The position numbers and the translations under genes are program-made. DNA of 64,000 bases from Galbibacter marinus (GTDB lineage Bacteria; Bacteroidota; Bacteroidia; Flavobacteriales; Flavobacteriaceae), in assembly GCF_000300875.1 (NCBI RefSeq), contig NZ_AMSG01000003.1, positions 186,001 through 250,000 on the forward strand, written 5' to 3'. This document shows, piece by piece, positions 18,740-27,663 of this stretch; position 1 is the first letter of the stretch, and every line of letters starts with the position of its first letter. Under the pieces are notes generated by a model. It searched no databases. It saw only the letters and a program-made list of their open reading frames with translations, and had not been told where the DNA came from.

Positions 18740-18757
18740 TCGCAAAAACTTAAAATT

Positions 18758-19081
18758 ATGTTTGGAGATCTCATGGGAATGATGGGGAAATTAAAGGAAA
18801 CCCAACAAAAGGTAGAAGAAACTAAAAAAAGACTCGATACGGTAACACTTCGTGAAAGAAGCTCTGACAACCTTATTGAGGTAACGATCACTGCAAATAG
18901 GGAATTAAAATCCGTCGAACTTGATCCTTCACTATTACAAGACAAGGAACAACTAGAAGACTATTTGGTATTGTATATTAATAAAGCCATCACACAGGCT
19001 ACCAAGATAAACGAGGCTGAGTTAGCGGCCGTAGCCAAAGAAGGAATGCCAAACATTCCTGGAATGGACATGTTTAAATAG
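18758..19081 (+). CDS. ybaB: YbaB/EbfC nucleoid-associated protein
   Basis: 107 residues from ATG 18758 ([14 protein letters not shown]). Family features: Met-rich N-terminus, a long amphipathic helix with the [11 protein letters not shown] segment, the central strand pattern [19 protein letters not shown], and a C-terminal [11 protein letters not shown] tail. It binds DNA as a dimer and may help organise the nucleoid. It lacks the usual dnaX-recR neighbours. Confidence 0.9.
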   Translation: MFGDLMGMMGKLKETQQKVEETKKRLDTVTLRERSSDNLIEVTITANRELKSVELDPSLLQDKEQLEDYLVLYINKAITQATKINEAELAAVAKEGMPNIPGMDMFK

Positions 19082-19266
19082 TAGCTTAATTACCATAGTA
19101 CTTGGTGCTCTAAAGAACCACTTTTCAAAGTGAAATCATCGTATTTACATCCTATAATGAAGTAAAAAATGTGAACTGTTGATATAGTTATCAATATATT
19201 TTTTAAATTCACAAGGAATGTTGAACAATGCTCATTTTTAAATGATCAATTAAGCCAAGTAACCCT

Positions 19267-19593
19267 ATGTATAAGATTGAGAGATCAAATCCTGGTAATG
19301 TTTTTAATTTTTTATTGCTAGCAGAACACGGACACACCATCCTTAAGAGTAATGCATTTGACAGTATTGAGGCTGTAGAAAAAGAGATAGAAAGCGTACA
19401 AGTGAACGCTTTAAATATGAGCCGATATGAGCGTAAAACTACCCCTGATGGGAAGTTCTACTTCAACTTGAAAAATGCCAACGGTTCTATATTAGGAAAA
19501 AGTCAAATGTACTCCTCAGAAGCAGGCATGGAAAACGGAATACTCGCCGTTAAAACCAATTCGAATTCCAAACAAATTAAGCTTCCCTTTTAA
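19267..19593 (+). CDS. YegP-like DUF1508 protein
   Basis: 108 residues with two DUF1508 repeats (about 12-50 and 60-100). The second is clearer, with the DGKFYFNLKNANGSILGKS pattern followed by SSEAGMENGI; the first is degenerate. E. coli YegP has the same architecture; function is unknown. Stand-alone, with a 185-base upstream gap showing only an AT-rich stretch and a small CACTTT/AAAGTG hairpin near 19120. Confidence 0.82.
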   Translation: MYKIERSNPGNVFNFLLLAEHGHTILKSNAFDSIEAVEKEIESVQVNALNMSRYERKTTPDGKFYFNLKNANGSILGKSQMYSSEAGMENGILAVKTNSNSKQIKLPF

Positions 19594-19601
19594 AGGAGAA
19601 T

Positions 19602-20627
19602 TTACAGTTCTAATGCTTTTAATACCTCTAAGGTCCTTGAGTGTATTGAGGCGGTATAATCTAGATGGGTTACCATTCTTAATTTACCTTGACCTAGATG
19701 AATAATTTTAATACCCTGATCGGCTAAGACTTGTAAGAATTCCGTAACAACTACCTTTTGATTTAAATAAAAAATCACAATATTAGTCTGCACTGGCTCA
19801 ATAGCCCGAACGAAAGTTTTATCATTTAAAACCTCTGCTAATTCCGTGGCTCTTTGATGATCATCTGCTAAACGTTCAATATGATGATCCAATGCATAGA
19901 GTCCAGCTGCAGCCAAATATCCAATCTGACGCATTGCTCCCCCCAAAACTTTTCTAATCCGCAGAGCTTTTGAAATAAATTTCTCATCACCGATTAATAA
20001 CGATCCTACAGGACAACCTAAACCTTTACTTAAGCACACTGATATGGAGTCAAAAAGTTCGCCATACTGCTCTGGACTTTCATTCTTGGCAACCATCGCA
20101 TTCCAAATCCGAGCACCATCTAGATGCAATCTTAAATCATGATCATCACACACTGTACGAATTTGTTTAATGGCATTCAAATCCCAACAACTTCCCCCTG
20201 CACTGTTTGCAGTGTTCTCTATACAGACCAAAGAGGTAATTGGAGTGTGAAAAAATTCTGGAGGATTGATTAGATCCTTTACTTGTTTGGCAGTAAAGGT
20301 TCCATTTAAACCATCAACAAGACGACAACTAACTCCACTATTAAAACTTACTCCCCCAGCTTCAAAATTAAACACATGAGCATCCTTATCGGCAATTAGT
20401 TGCTCTCCAGGCTGCGTGTGCACCTTTATAGCTGTTTGGTTAGCCATGGTTCCACTAGGAAAAAATAACGCAGCTGGTTTGCCAAACATTTGTGCTACCC
20501 TTTTCTCCAATTTAATTGCGGTTGGATCTTCTTTAAACACATCGTCACCCACTTTGGCTTTAAACATATGCTCTAACATCGCAGACGTTGGCCTGGTAAC
20601 GGTATCACTGATTAAATTAACTTCCAT
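19602..20627 (-). CDS. Threonine aldolase-type PLP enzyme
   Basis: 341 residues, fold-type I PLP enzyme of the GntG/LtaE family that splits beta-hydroxy amino acids such as L-allo-threonine into glycine and aldehyde. Motifs: N-terminal SDTVTRPT, GDDVFKEDPT, LHLDGARIWNA (PLP aspartate) and CLSKGLGCPVGS with the Schiff-base lysine. The length is typical. It ends 9 bases from the stop of the convergent YegP-like gene. Substrate stereochemistry is not readable from sequence. Confidence 0.9.
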   Translation of the reverse strand: MEVNLISDTVTRPTSAMLEHMFKAKVGDDVFKEDPTAIKLEKRVAQMFGKPAALFFPSGTMANQTAIKVHTQPGEQLIADKDAHVFNFEAGGVSFNSGVSCRLVDGLNGTFTAKQVKDLINPPEFFHTPITSLVCIENTANSAGGSCWDLNAIKQIRTVCDDHDLRLHLDGARIWNAMVAKNESPEQYGELFDSISVCLSKGLGCPVGSLLIGDEKFISKALRIRKVLGGAMRQIGYLAAAGLYALDHHIERLADDHQRATELAEVLNDKTFVRAIEPVQTNIVIFYLNQKVVVTEFLQVLADQGIKIIHLGQGKLRMVTHLDYTASIHSRTLEVLKALEL

Positions 20628-20700
20628 CTATTTAATTTTAACGATCGCTAAAGTTAAACAACGACAGCTAAAAACTTATTAAGATTAAAAAAAGTTGTTA

Positions 20701-20708
20701 TACTTTTG
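20701..20708 (+). promoter_or_regulatory. Predicted -7 element TACTTTTG for prfB
   Basis: Exact TAnnTTTG match 15 bases before the prfB ATG at 20723. The -33 position shows no TTG. Confidence 0.5.
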
Positions 20709-20722
20709 AAAAAAATTACGAT

Positions 20723-21820
20723 ATGATCAGCCACGAACAGGTGAAAAATCTTTCCGATAGAACGGAAGAACTTAGGAAATATCTCAATATAGAGCAAAAG
20801 TTAATCGAGATTCAAAATGAAGAAGAAAAAACTTTTGCGCCAGATTTTTGGGATAAACCCAAGGAAGCTGAAATCATAATGAAGGACTTAAGGACTCAAA
20901 AAAAATGGGTAGAAGATTTTCAGCTCGCTAAAATAATGGTTAGTGATCTGGAGGTTTTACTAGAGTTTTACAAAGAAGGCGATGCCCAGGAAGAGGATGT
21001 GATAAACCAATTCAACAAGGCCAAAGATCTAATTGAAAGCTTAGAGTTTAAAAATATGCTCTCAGAGGAAGGTGATAATATGAGTGCAGTACTTCAGATC
21101 ACCTCAGGAGCAGGTGGAACGGAGAGTTGTGACTGGGCCTCTATGCTTATGAGAATGTACCTTATGTGGGGTGAAAAACACGGTTACAAAATAAAAGAGC
21201 TCAATCACCAGGAAGGTGATGTGGCTGGAATAAAAACAGTAACTCTTGAATTTGAAGGCGATTTTGCATTCGGATGGTTAAAAGGAGAAAATGGAGTACA
21301 CCGATTAGTTAGAATTTCCCCTTTTGACAGTAATGCTAAACGCCATACTTCTTTTGCTTCAGTCTATGTCTATCCACTTGCTGATGATTCCATTGAAATC
21401 GACATTAACCCTTCTGAAATTTCATGGGATTTTGCACGTTCAAGTGGTGCAGGAGGACAAAATGTAAACAAGGTTGAAACCAAAGCTATTCTGACCCACC
21501 ACCCTACTGGGATTATTATTCATAATTCAGAGACACGTTCTCAGCTTGAAAACAGAGAAAAAGCTATGCAAATGCTTAAATCTCAGCTGTATGAAATTGA
21601 GCTAAAGAAAAGACAGGCAGCCAAGGATGAAATCGAGGCCGGAAAAATGAAAATTGAGTGGGGTTCTCAGATCAGGAATTATGTGATGCATCCCTATAAA
21701 CTCATAAAAGATGTTCGCTCAGGACACGAAACTGGAAACGTAGATAATGTTATGGATGGTGGACTAGACGAGTTTCTAAAGGCCTACCTTATGATGATGG
21801 GACAGAATCACGAAGAGTAA
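20723..21820 (+). CDS. prfB: Peptide chain release factor 2, no frameshift
   Basis: 365 residues, the E. coli RF2 length. It carries SPF (in RISPFDSNAKR), the tripeptide for UGA/UAA, and GGQ (SSGAGGQNVNK) that triggers peptidyl-tRNA hydrolysis. Around codon 20-26, where many prfB genes have an in-frame UGA and programmed +1 shift, this gene reads straight through (ELRKYLNIEQKL). It therefore lacks autoregulatory frameshifting. Confidence 0.97.
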   Translation: MISHEQVKNLSDRTEELRKYLNIEQKLIEIQNEEEKTFAPDFWDKPKEAEIIMKDLRTQKKWVEDFQLAKIMVSDLEVLLEFYKEGDAQEEDVINQFNKAKDLIESLEFKNMLSEEGDNMSAVLQITSGAGGTESCDWASMLMRMYLMWGEKHGYKIKELNHQEGDVAGIKTVTLEFEGDFAFGWLKGENGVHRLVRISPFDSNAKRHTSFASVYVYPLADDSIEIDINPSEISWDFARSSGAGGQNVNKVETKAILTHHPTGIIIHNSETRSQLENREKAMQMLKSQLYEIELKKRQAAKDEIEAGKMKIEWGSQIRNYVMHPYKLIKDVRSGHETGNVDNVMDGGLDEFLKAYLMMMGQNHEE

Positions 21821-21870
21821 GCTTAAAAACACATAATTGCAAAATAATAGGAATTTAAATTAAATTAATC

Positions 21871-22212
21871 ATGATCAAAATATACCATAACCCAAGATGT
21901 CAGAAATCTCGTGAAGGATTACAACTTTTAGAGAGTACTGGTAAAAAGATTCAAGTAATAAAATATCTTGAAGACACCCCTACTGTTTTAGAGCTCACTC
22001 AAATTATTGAAACTTTAGAAATTTCACCTATTGAACTAGTTCGAACCAAAGAAGAAATTTGGAAAAAAATTTATAAAAACCTGGAATTAAGCGATCAAGA
22101 AATTATCAAGGCAATGGTAGAGAATCCAAGACTTATCGAACGTCCTATTGTGATACATGACAACAAGGCAGTTATCGGGCGACCTATTGAAAACATTGAG
22201 AGAATTTTATGA
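21871..22212 (+). CDS. arsC: ArsC-family reductase
   Basis: 113 residues, thioredoxin-fold ArsC family. C10 in NPRCQKSRE is the catalytic cysteine position. The arginine-rich stretch PRLIERPIV matches the arsenate-binding loop, and the C-terminal GRPIENIE is typical. Glutaredoxin-coupled arsenate reductase is the usual name, but many such genes without an ars operon, as here, have unknown substrates. It follows prfB by 50 bases. Confidence 0.82.
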   Translation: MIKIYHNPRCQKSREGLQLLESTGKKIQVIKYLEDTPTVLELTQIIETLEISPIELVRTKEEIWKKIYKNLELSDQEIIKAMVENPRLIERPIVIHDNKAVIGRPIENIERIL

Positions 22213-22308
22213 TAAATTTAACCATTTCCACTTAAACCTTCCTATATTTTTAGCGTCTGATTTACAAACGTAATTTATTCGAACTAATTATTTATTTAGA
22301 CGCTTACT

Positions 22309-24816
22309 ATGAAATTTAAAACTTTATGCTGTGCTATCGCAGCAATTTTTATTACTACTTTCAGCTACGCTCAAGGACCAGATAAGCAAATAACTGTTAC
22401 TGGAAAGGTAATCGATGCCGACACCTCTGAACCTTTGGAGTTCGCTACTTTAGTATTACAAAACGCAGATGACCCAAATATTGTCACAGGGGGAATCACA
22501 GATCAAAATGGAGATTTTAGGGTCGAGGCTCCCGCTGGAAGATATAATGTAAGGGTAGAATTCATCTCATACCGCCCTTTCACACTTAATAATCAAAATA
22601 TAACAGAAGATAAAAATTTAGGAACAGTTGAGCTCGCCATCGACGTTGCACAGCTTGATGCTGTGGAAGTGGTTGGAGAAAAAACCACTGTGGAGGTAAG
22701 GCTCGATAAAAAAGTCTACAATCTAGGAAAAGACCTTACCACAAGTGGGGCTACTGTAACGGATGCTTTGAATAATGTTCCTTCAGTTACTGTAGATGTT
22801 GAAGGTGCTATTAGTCTTAGAGGTAATGAAAACGTCCGAATCCTAATTAACGGAAAACCTTCTGCGATGGCAGGTTTTGGTTCCACTGATGCTTTGAAGC
22901 AGCTTCCTGCAGATGCTATTGAAAAGGTAGAGGTTATTACAAGCCCTTCTGCAAGATATGACGCCGAAGGTACTGCAGGGATTTTAAACATTGTATTAAA
23001 AAAGGAAAAAACACTTGGATTTAATGGATCGGTAAGTTTAACTACTGGTTACCCTTCTACAAGTCGTATCAGCGCAAATTTAAATTTAAGAACAGAAAAA
23101 TTCAACATCTTTACCACATTAGGACACTTCTATCGTGAGCCTCCAGGAAAAGCAAACTTTGACAACCGTTATTTCGGAGGATCAACATTCGATAGAGTTA
23201 CTGAAGAAAGAGAAATGATAAGAAAGGATAATGGATTCAATGTTAATTTAGGTATGGAATACTTCCTAACTGATCGTTCTTCCATAACCGCTAGTGTATT
23301 CACACGTCTTTCTGATGAGCAGGATAAAACAAAAAACTCTACAACACGATACATCGATACAGATATTGATAGTAGAACACTACGTGAAGAATTGGAAAAA
23401 CAGGATGATAAATCCTATCAAGTGTCTTTAAACTACACCAATCACTTTAACGATGAAGGCCATAAATTAACGGCTGATCTTCAATACTCAAACGATGATG
23501 AGACTAATAATACCAATGTATTTGAAAACCAATTCTTCCCTAATGAAGCTTATATCGATAGAGAAAAGGTATTTGAGACCGATGTAGAGGATGAATATTT
23601 AATTCAAGCGGATTATGTACTACCTATGGGCGATGCTCAGTTTGAAGCAGGATACCGTGGTGATTTTGAACATACTAAAAACGATTATGAGCTGTCTCGT
23701 TACAATCCAGAAACTGACGAATTTACCATAGATTACGGATTGACGAATGTTTTTGACTATGAGGAGAATGTAAATGCGGTATACACTCAGTATGGTAACA
23801 AGTTTGGTAAATTCTCATTCCTTTTAGGATTAAGATTAGAGAATACCCAGTTAAAAGGTAAAGTAACATCTGATCTAACCAATGAGCAACTTATGGATAC
23901 CTTAGGTTTCGAGTTTGATCCAGATTTCGATAAGAACTATTTAGAATTATTCCCAACAATTAACCTTACGTATGAATTGGGAGAAAACGAAAATGTTTCT
24001 TTGGGGTATAACCGAAGAATCAACAGACCAAGAGGGTGGTTCATTAACCCATTCCCTTCACGTTCAAGTAGAACAAATATCTTCCAAGGTAATCCAGATT
24101 TAAATCCAGCATTTGCGGATGCTTTTGATTTAGGGTATTTAAAAAGATGGGATGATTTAACACTGACCTCCTCTGTTTATTACCAAAGAGAAACAGAGTC
24201 TTTTGACCGAGTTCAAAGAGAAACTGGCCAGCAAACTTCCGATGGAATTAATATTATTAGTACTATTCCAATTAACCTCTCTACAAACCAACGTTATGGT
24301 GGAGAAATTGGTTTAATGTACGGTGGAATTGACTGGTTACAACTCAATGGAAGCTTCAACTTATTTAAATCTAAAACAGATGGAGAATATGAGGGTGTAG
24401 ATTATGGAGCAGAAAACACAAGTTGGTTCTCAAGACTTAGTGCTAAGGTCGATTTACCAGCAAGAGTTGATTGGCAAACAAATGCCTTTTACATGGGGCC
24501 ACGTGAGAACTCACAAACCAAATCCGATGGTATGTTATCAATCGATATGGCTCTTAGTAAAGATATTATGGGAGATAACGCTACCATTTCTATGAACGTG
24601 AGTGATTTATTAAACTCTCGTAAAAGAAATTCTTATACGGAATCTTATGATGAGTTTGGTGATTTATCCTTTACCTCTGATAGCGAATTTCAGTGGAGAG
24701 AGCGTCAATTCACCGTATCCTTTGTTTATAGATTCAACCAGCCTAAAAATGAAAGAGCTCAAAATCGTCAGAACAACAACATGGACGATGAGCAAGGTGG
24801 AGGATTTCAAGGCTAG
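22309..24816 (+). CDS. Outer-membrane receptor, TonB-dependent-like with CarboxypepD_reg domain
   Basis: 835 residues. Signal peptide to about residue 21, then a CarboxypepD_reg-like beta-sandwich (about 28-110, VTGKVIDADTSEPLEFATLVL), a plug domain (about 125-230, including ALNNVPSVTVDVEGAI and IEKVEVITSPSARYDAEG) and an OMP_b-brl_3-type barrel ending in aromatic strands (FTVSFVYRF). The tail is Gln/Asn/Gly-rich. No TonB box is obvious. There is no SusD partner nearby, so the substrate is unknown; peptide or iron uptake are possible. A strong terminator follows. Confidence 0.88.
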   Translation: MKFKTLCCAIAAIFITTFSYAQGPDKQITVTGKVIDADTSEPLEFATLVLQNADDPNIVTGGITDQNGDFRVEAPAGRYNVRVEFISYRPFTLNNQNITEDKNLGTVELAIDVAQLDAVEVVGEKTTVEVRLDKKVYNLGKDLTTSGATVTDALNNVPSVTVDVEGAISLRGNENVRILINGKPSAMAGFGSTDALKQLPADAIEKVEVITSPSARYDAEGTAGILNIVLKKEKTLGFNGSVSLTTGYPSTSRISANLNLRTEKFNIFTTLGHFYREPPGKANFDNRYFGGSTFDRVTEEREMIRKDNGFNVNLGMEYFLTDRSSITASVFTRLSDEQDKTKNSTTRYIDTDIDSRTLREELEKQDDKSYQVSLNYTNHFNDEGHKLTADLQYSNDDETNNTNVFENQFFPNEAYIDREKVFETDVEDEYLIQADYVLPMGDAQFEAGYRGDFEHTKNDYELSRYNPETDEFTIDYGLTNVFDYEENVNAVYTQYGNKFGKFSFLLGLRLENTQLKGKVTSDLTNEQLMDTLGFEFDPDFDKNYLELFPTINLTYELGENENVSLGYNRRINRPRGWFINPFPSRSSRTNIFQGNPDLNPAFADAFDLGYLKRWDDLTLTSSVYYQRETESFDRVQRETGQQTSDGINIISTIPINLSTNQRYGGEIGLMYGGIDWLQLNGSFNLFKSKTDGEYEGVDYGAENTSWFSRLSAKVDLPARVDWQTNAFYMGPRENSQTKSDGMLSIDMALSKDIMGDNATISMNVSDLLNSRKRNSYTESYDEFGDLSFTSDSEFQWRERQFTVSFVYRFNQPKNERAQNRQNNNMDDEQGGGFQG

Positions 24817-24858
24817 TAAAATAGCTTCGTAATTAGAATACAAATGTTAGAAGTTTAT

Positions 24859-24887
24859 AAAAGAAGCCTTTTTAGGCTTCTTTTTTT
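24859..24887 (+). terminator. Intrinsic terminator of the receptor gene
   Basis: AAGAAGCCT (24861-24869) pairs with AGGCTTCTT (24874-24882) around a four-T loop, followed by a run of T. Confidence 0.9.
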
Positions 24888-25136
24888 ATGGTCTTATTTC
24901 TTTAAGCGCCTACTCTTTCAATTGGTGATATTAAATAGGTTCATTTGCAAAGCAGGGATGTATATAGTTTAATAATTTTAATACTGATGAAATAATACCC
25001 CAATACGAACAACCACAATGGATTTCTGAATCTTTAAGTCGGTGAAATACATTTACTAATTTTACAAAACCATTAAACAAATTACACCGCACTATACTGG
25101 AAACCGATACATATATATATATATATGGTCTATATG
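24888..25136. other. Intergenic spacer with AT microsatellite
   Basis: No gene is supported here. It contains (AT)8 at 25111-25126 and lies between two terminators whose stems are nearly the same (GAAGCC type). A 100-codon minus-strand frame has no family features and was rejected. Confidence 0.5.
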
Positions 25137-25165
25137 AAAAAAGAAGCCTTTGGAGCTTCTTTTTT
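25137..25165. terminator. Bidirectional terminator
   Basis: AAAAAAGAAGC (25137-25147) pairs with GCTTCTTTTTT (25155-25165). It lies just after the stop of the minus-strand small membrane gene and serves either direction. Confidence 0.8.
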
Positions 25166-25171
25166 GTTTCT

Positions 25172-25342
25172 TTAATTTTCCTGTGCCTTTTTAGCAGCTT
25201 TTTTTTCTTTGATGAGCTCAATAATTGAACCACCTAACCAATAAGGTATCACGAAGGTTAATAAAAAAATCATTAACCAAAAGCCTATAACCATTACAGT
25301 CATAATCACTAAAAAGCCCAGATACTGATCAAATTCGAACAT
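25172..25342 (-). CDS. Small two-helix membrane protein
   Basis: 56 residues from ATG 25342 (MFEFDQYLGF): hydrophobic stretches around residues 8-40 followed by a basic Ala/Lys tail. The upstream TTG at 25384 is rejected because a TATCTTTG promoter lies between it and the ATG. Not recognised as a named family. Two close helices and a charged tail suggest a small membrane subunit. Confidence 0.65.
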   Translation of the reverse strand: MFEFDQYLGFLVIMTVMVIGFWLMIFLLTFVIPYWLGGSIIELIKEKKAAKKAQEN

Positions 25343-25369
25343 AATTCCGGAAATTTTCTGAATTCGATT

Positions 25370-25403
25370 CAAAGATAAGTACAATTCTTAATTTTCACAT
25401 CAA
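25370..25403 (-). promoter_or_regulatory. Predicted promoter TTG-N23-TATCTTTG (minus)
   Basis: On plus, CAAAGATA (25370-25377) and CAA (25401-25403) give TTG-N23-TATCTTTG on minus, within the 17-23 spacing range, 28 bases before the small membrane gene ATG. Confidence 0.55.
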
Positions 25404-25527
25404 TAAATCAATTAATTTAAATAAAACCCATAATTTCATATAATTACTCCCCTATTTAACTTTGGTTAATCATTCCTTTATTCATCGTATACTTATCAAG
25501 TATTTGACATAAAATGTAACTATGTAA

Positions 25528-25562
25528 TTTGAGAGTTAAAAAAAATAAATACTGTACATTTG
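25528..25562 (+). promoter_or_regulatory. Predicted fumC promoter TTTG-N23-TACATTTG
   Basis: TTTG at 25528-25531, 23 bases, then TACATTTG at 25555-25562, about 28 bases before the fumC ATG. Confidence 0.6.
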
Positions 25563-25590
25563 TGCTATCAATAAAACTTCGATATTTATT

Positions 25591-26988
25591 ATGGAATACA
25601 GAATTGAGAAAGACACCATGGGGGAAGTTCAGGTGCCTTCGGACAAGCTATGGGGAGCGCAAACAGAACGTTCTAGAAACAATTTTAGAATTGGCCCTTC
25701 GGCTTCAATGCCTTTAGAAATTGTATATGGTTTTGCATATCTTAAAAAGGCTGCAGCTTATACTAACTGTGAATTGGGAGTATTACCAATTGAAAAAAGA
25801 GATTTAATCGCCCAGGTTTGTGATGAAATCCTAGAAGGAAAGCACGATCAACAGTTCCCATTGGTTATCTGGCAAACAGGATCAGGAACTCAAAGTAATA
25901 TGAATGTCAATGAGGTTATCGCTAATCGCGCTCATCAAATAGCAGGAAAGGTAATTGGAGAAGGTGAAAAAACAATACAACCTAATGACGATGTAAACAA
26001 ATCTCAGTCCTCTAACGACACCTTCCCTACGGGAATGCACATCGCAGCTTATAAGATGATTGTGGAGGTAACCATCCCTGGGGTCACCAAATTACGAGAT
26101 ACCCTAAAGAAGAAGTCAGAAGCGTATAAGAATGTGGTTAAAATTGGTCGAACTCACTTAATGGATGCCACACCATTGACACTTGGGCAAGAATTTTCAG
26201 GCTATGTATCCCAATTGGATCACGGATTACATGCACTCAATAACACCTTGGATCACCTTTCAGAGCTAGCTCTCGGTGGAACAGCTGTAGGAACAGGACT
26301 AAACACTCCAAAAGGCTATGCAAAACGCGTAGCGGAGTTTATTGCTAAATTCACAGAGCATCCTTTTAAAACTGCAGATAATAAATTCGAAGCCCTAGCG
26401 GCACACGATGCTTTTGTTGAGACTCATGGAGCACTTAAACAACTAGCTGTCTCTCTAAATAAAATTGCTAATGACATCCGCTTGATGGCATCAGGACCTC
26501 GAAGTGGAATTGGTGAGCTTATCATACCTGCAAATGAACCAGGCAGCTCTATTATGCCAGGAAAAGTAAATCCAACACAATGTGAGGCCATAACTATGGT
26601 ATGCGCCCAGGTGATCGGTAATGATGTTGCAATCACTGTAGGTGGAACACAAGGACATTACGAACTCAACGTATTTAAGCCTTTAATGGCTGCTAATTTA
26701 TTAGAGTCAGCTCGACTACTTGGGGATGCTTGTGAAAGCTTTGATGAACATTGCGCCCAAGGAATCGAACCTAACAACAAACGTATAGAAGAGCTGGTAA
26801 ATAACTCACTAATGCTTGTCACTGCTTTAAATACCAAAATAGGATATTACAAAGCCGCTGAGATCGCCAATAAAGCCCACGAAGAAGGTACAACTTTAAA
26901 AGAAGCTGCAATAGCCTTAAATCACTTAACAGCGGAAGAATTTGACCAATGGGTAAAACCTGAAGAAATGGTAGGTGGTTTAAAATAA
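25591..26988 (+). CDS. fumC: Class II fumarate hydratase
   Basis: 465 residues, iron-independent fumarase that interconverts fumarate and malate in the TCA cycle as a homotetramer. It carries the superfamily signature [11 protein letters not shown], the catalytic region [10 protein letters not shown] and substrate residues in [14 protein letters not shown]. Length and start fit FumC. Acting next to acnA (minus strand, 27664) gives two TCA enzymes separated by a transposon remnant. Confidence 0.97.
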   Translation: MEYRIEKDTMGEVQVPSDKLWGAQTERSRNNFRIGPSASMPLEIVYGFAYLKKAAAYTNCELGVLPIEKRDLIAQVCDEILEGKHDQQFPLVIWQTGSGTQSNMNVNEVIANRAHQIAGKVIGEGEKTIQPNDDVNKSQSSNDTFPTGMHIAAYKMIVEVTIPGVTKLRDTLKKKSEAYKNVVKIGRTHLMDATPLTLGQEFSGYVSQLDHGLHALNNTLDHLSELALGGTAVGTGLNTPKGYAKRVAEFIAKFTEHPFKTADNKFEALAAHDAFVETHGALKQLAVSLNKIANDIRLMASGPRSGIGELIIPANEPGSSIMPGKVNPTQCEAITMVCAQVIGNDVAITVGGTQGHYELNVFKPLMAANLLESARLLGDACESFDEHCAQGIEPNNKRIEELVNNSLMLVTALNTKIGYYKAAEIANKAHEEGTTLKEAAIALNHLTAEEFDQWVKPEEMVGGLK

Positions 26989-27010
26989 TTTATGTTTCTT
27001 AAATGGATTA

Positions 27011-27066
27011 ATGATAATTAAAATGCGGGATATCTTGTTATAGACATCCCGCATTTTAATTATCAT
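27011..27066 (+). terminator. fumC terminator: 21-bp perfect inverted repeat
   Basis: Arms 27011-27031 and 27046-27066 pair perfectly over 21 bases with a 14-base loop. The GC core GCGGGAT sits at the loop end and the AT part gives the terminating T-rich arm. Confidence 0.8.
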
Positions 27067-27093
27067 GAGAAATATATAAATCGGAGCGTAAAA

Positions 27094-27120
27094 CCCATTG
27101 ATCGCTTTAGCATGGATGGG
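27094..27120 (+). repeat. IS-like hairpin with CTTTAGC loop (left)
   Basis: CCCAT (27094-27098) pairs with ATGGG (27116-27120), and inner GC/GC closes a TTTA loop. The CCCAT...CTTTAGC...TGGG pattern repeats at 27635-27658, where it overlaps the tnpB stop, so it may be a second copy of an IS200/IS605 end. A further 7-base dyad, ACACTAC (27132-27138) with GTAGTGT (27161-27167), follows. Confidence 0.45.
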
Positions 27121-27189
27121 ATATAAGGGACACACTACCCTTTGAAGAGGATGTATTGACGTAGTGTTTCAGGTAATGCTTCACCAATA

Positions 27190-27650
27190 GAACTAGCCAA
27201 CAGCCGTTTGGACAACCTGCACAAGATCAGTTACGAACTTGTGAGGGATCATCAAGTGATCGCGGTAGAGGATTTGAATGTAAAGGGATGGTCAAAAACC
27301 GAAAACTATCAAAACACATTGCAGATGCAAGTTGGAGCAACTTTGTGAACCTATTGCAGTACAAGTGCCATTGGTACGCAATGGAACTTGTAAAGGTGGA
27401 TAGGTTCAACCCCAGCTCAAAAACGTGCAGCGTCTGCGGTTGGATAAATGAGCATTTGAATCTTTCAACAAGGCAATGGACTTGTAAAAACGCACACGTT
27501 TTAGACCGTGACCATAACGCAAGCATCAATATCCTGAATGAAGAATTAAGAATACATCGGCTGGGACGGTCGATTACAAAGGTGCAGAGTTCAAATAAGA
27601 CTACTTCGGTAGCACAACTTGATGAAGCCCGAAGCCCATCACGTCTTTAG
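27190..27650 (+). pseudogene. TnpB (IS200/IS605 OrfB) C-terminal remnant, frameshifted
   Basis: RNA-guided nuclease of IS200/IS605 elements, only the last about 150 codons. In frame 1 from about 27190: ANSRLDNLHKISYELV and VIAVEDLNVKG, the RuvC-II glutamate region. One base is missing around 27286-27287; the second part restarts at the ATG at 27288 with MVKNRKLSKHIADASW, FNPSSKTCSVCG and DRDHNAS (RuvC-III aspartate). The second zinc half reads TCKNAH, so its last cysteine is lost. No N-terminal domain or tnpA is present. It cannot be an active nuclease. Confidence 0.88.
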
Positions 27651-27658
27651 CGTGTGGG
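27635..27658 (+). ncRNA. Possible omega-RNA 3' hairpin / IS right end
   Basis: CCCA and CACG (27635-27643) pair with CGTG and TGGG (27651-27658) with one bulged T around a TCTTTAG loop. It overlaps the tnpB stop. In IS200/IS605 elements the guide (omega) RNA comes from this 3' end and the right-end hairpin. Expression here is unknown. Confidence 0.4.
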
Positions 27659-27663
27659 TACGT

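Noticed and set aside
19082-19266. Hairpin CACTTT/AAAGTG near 19120 as ybaB terminator
   Set aside because: Six-base stem with two-base loop and no T run; too weak to call.
20723-20800. Expected prfB frameshift site
   Set aside because: No in-frame UGA or slippery CTT-TGA; the frame is continuous.
25111-25126. (AT)8 tract as a possible phase-variation switch
   Set aside because: Dinucleotide tract in a spacer between two terminators, not near a promoter or start codon in a way that would switch a gene.
24931-25233. 100-codon frame on minus
   Set aside because: Runs through an AT microsatellite, a terminator and the 3' part of a better-supported gene; low-complexity translation.
27227-27529. 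100-codon frame antisense to the TnpB remnant
   Set aside because: Fully antisense to recognisable TnpB motifs; no family features.
27067-27663. Active IS200/IS605 element
   Set aside because: No tnpA, the N-terminal half of TnpB is absent, and the rest is frameshifted with a lost zinc residue.
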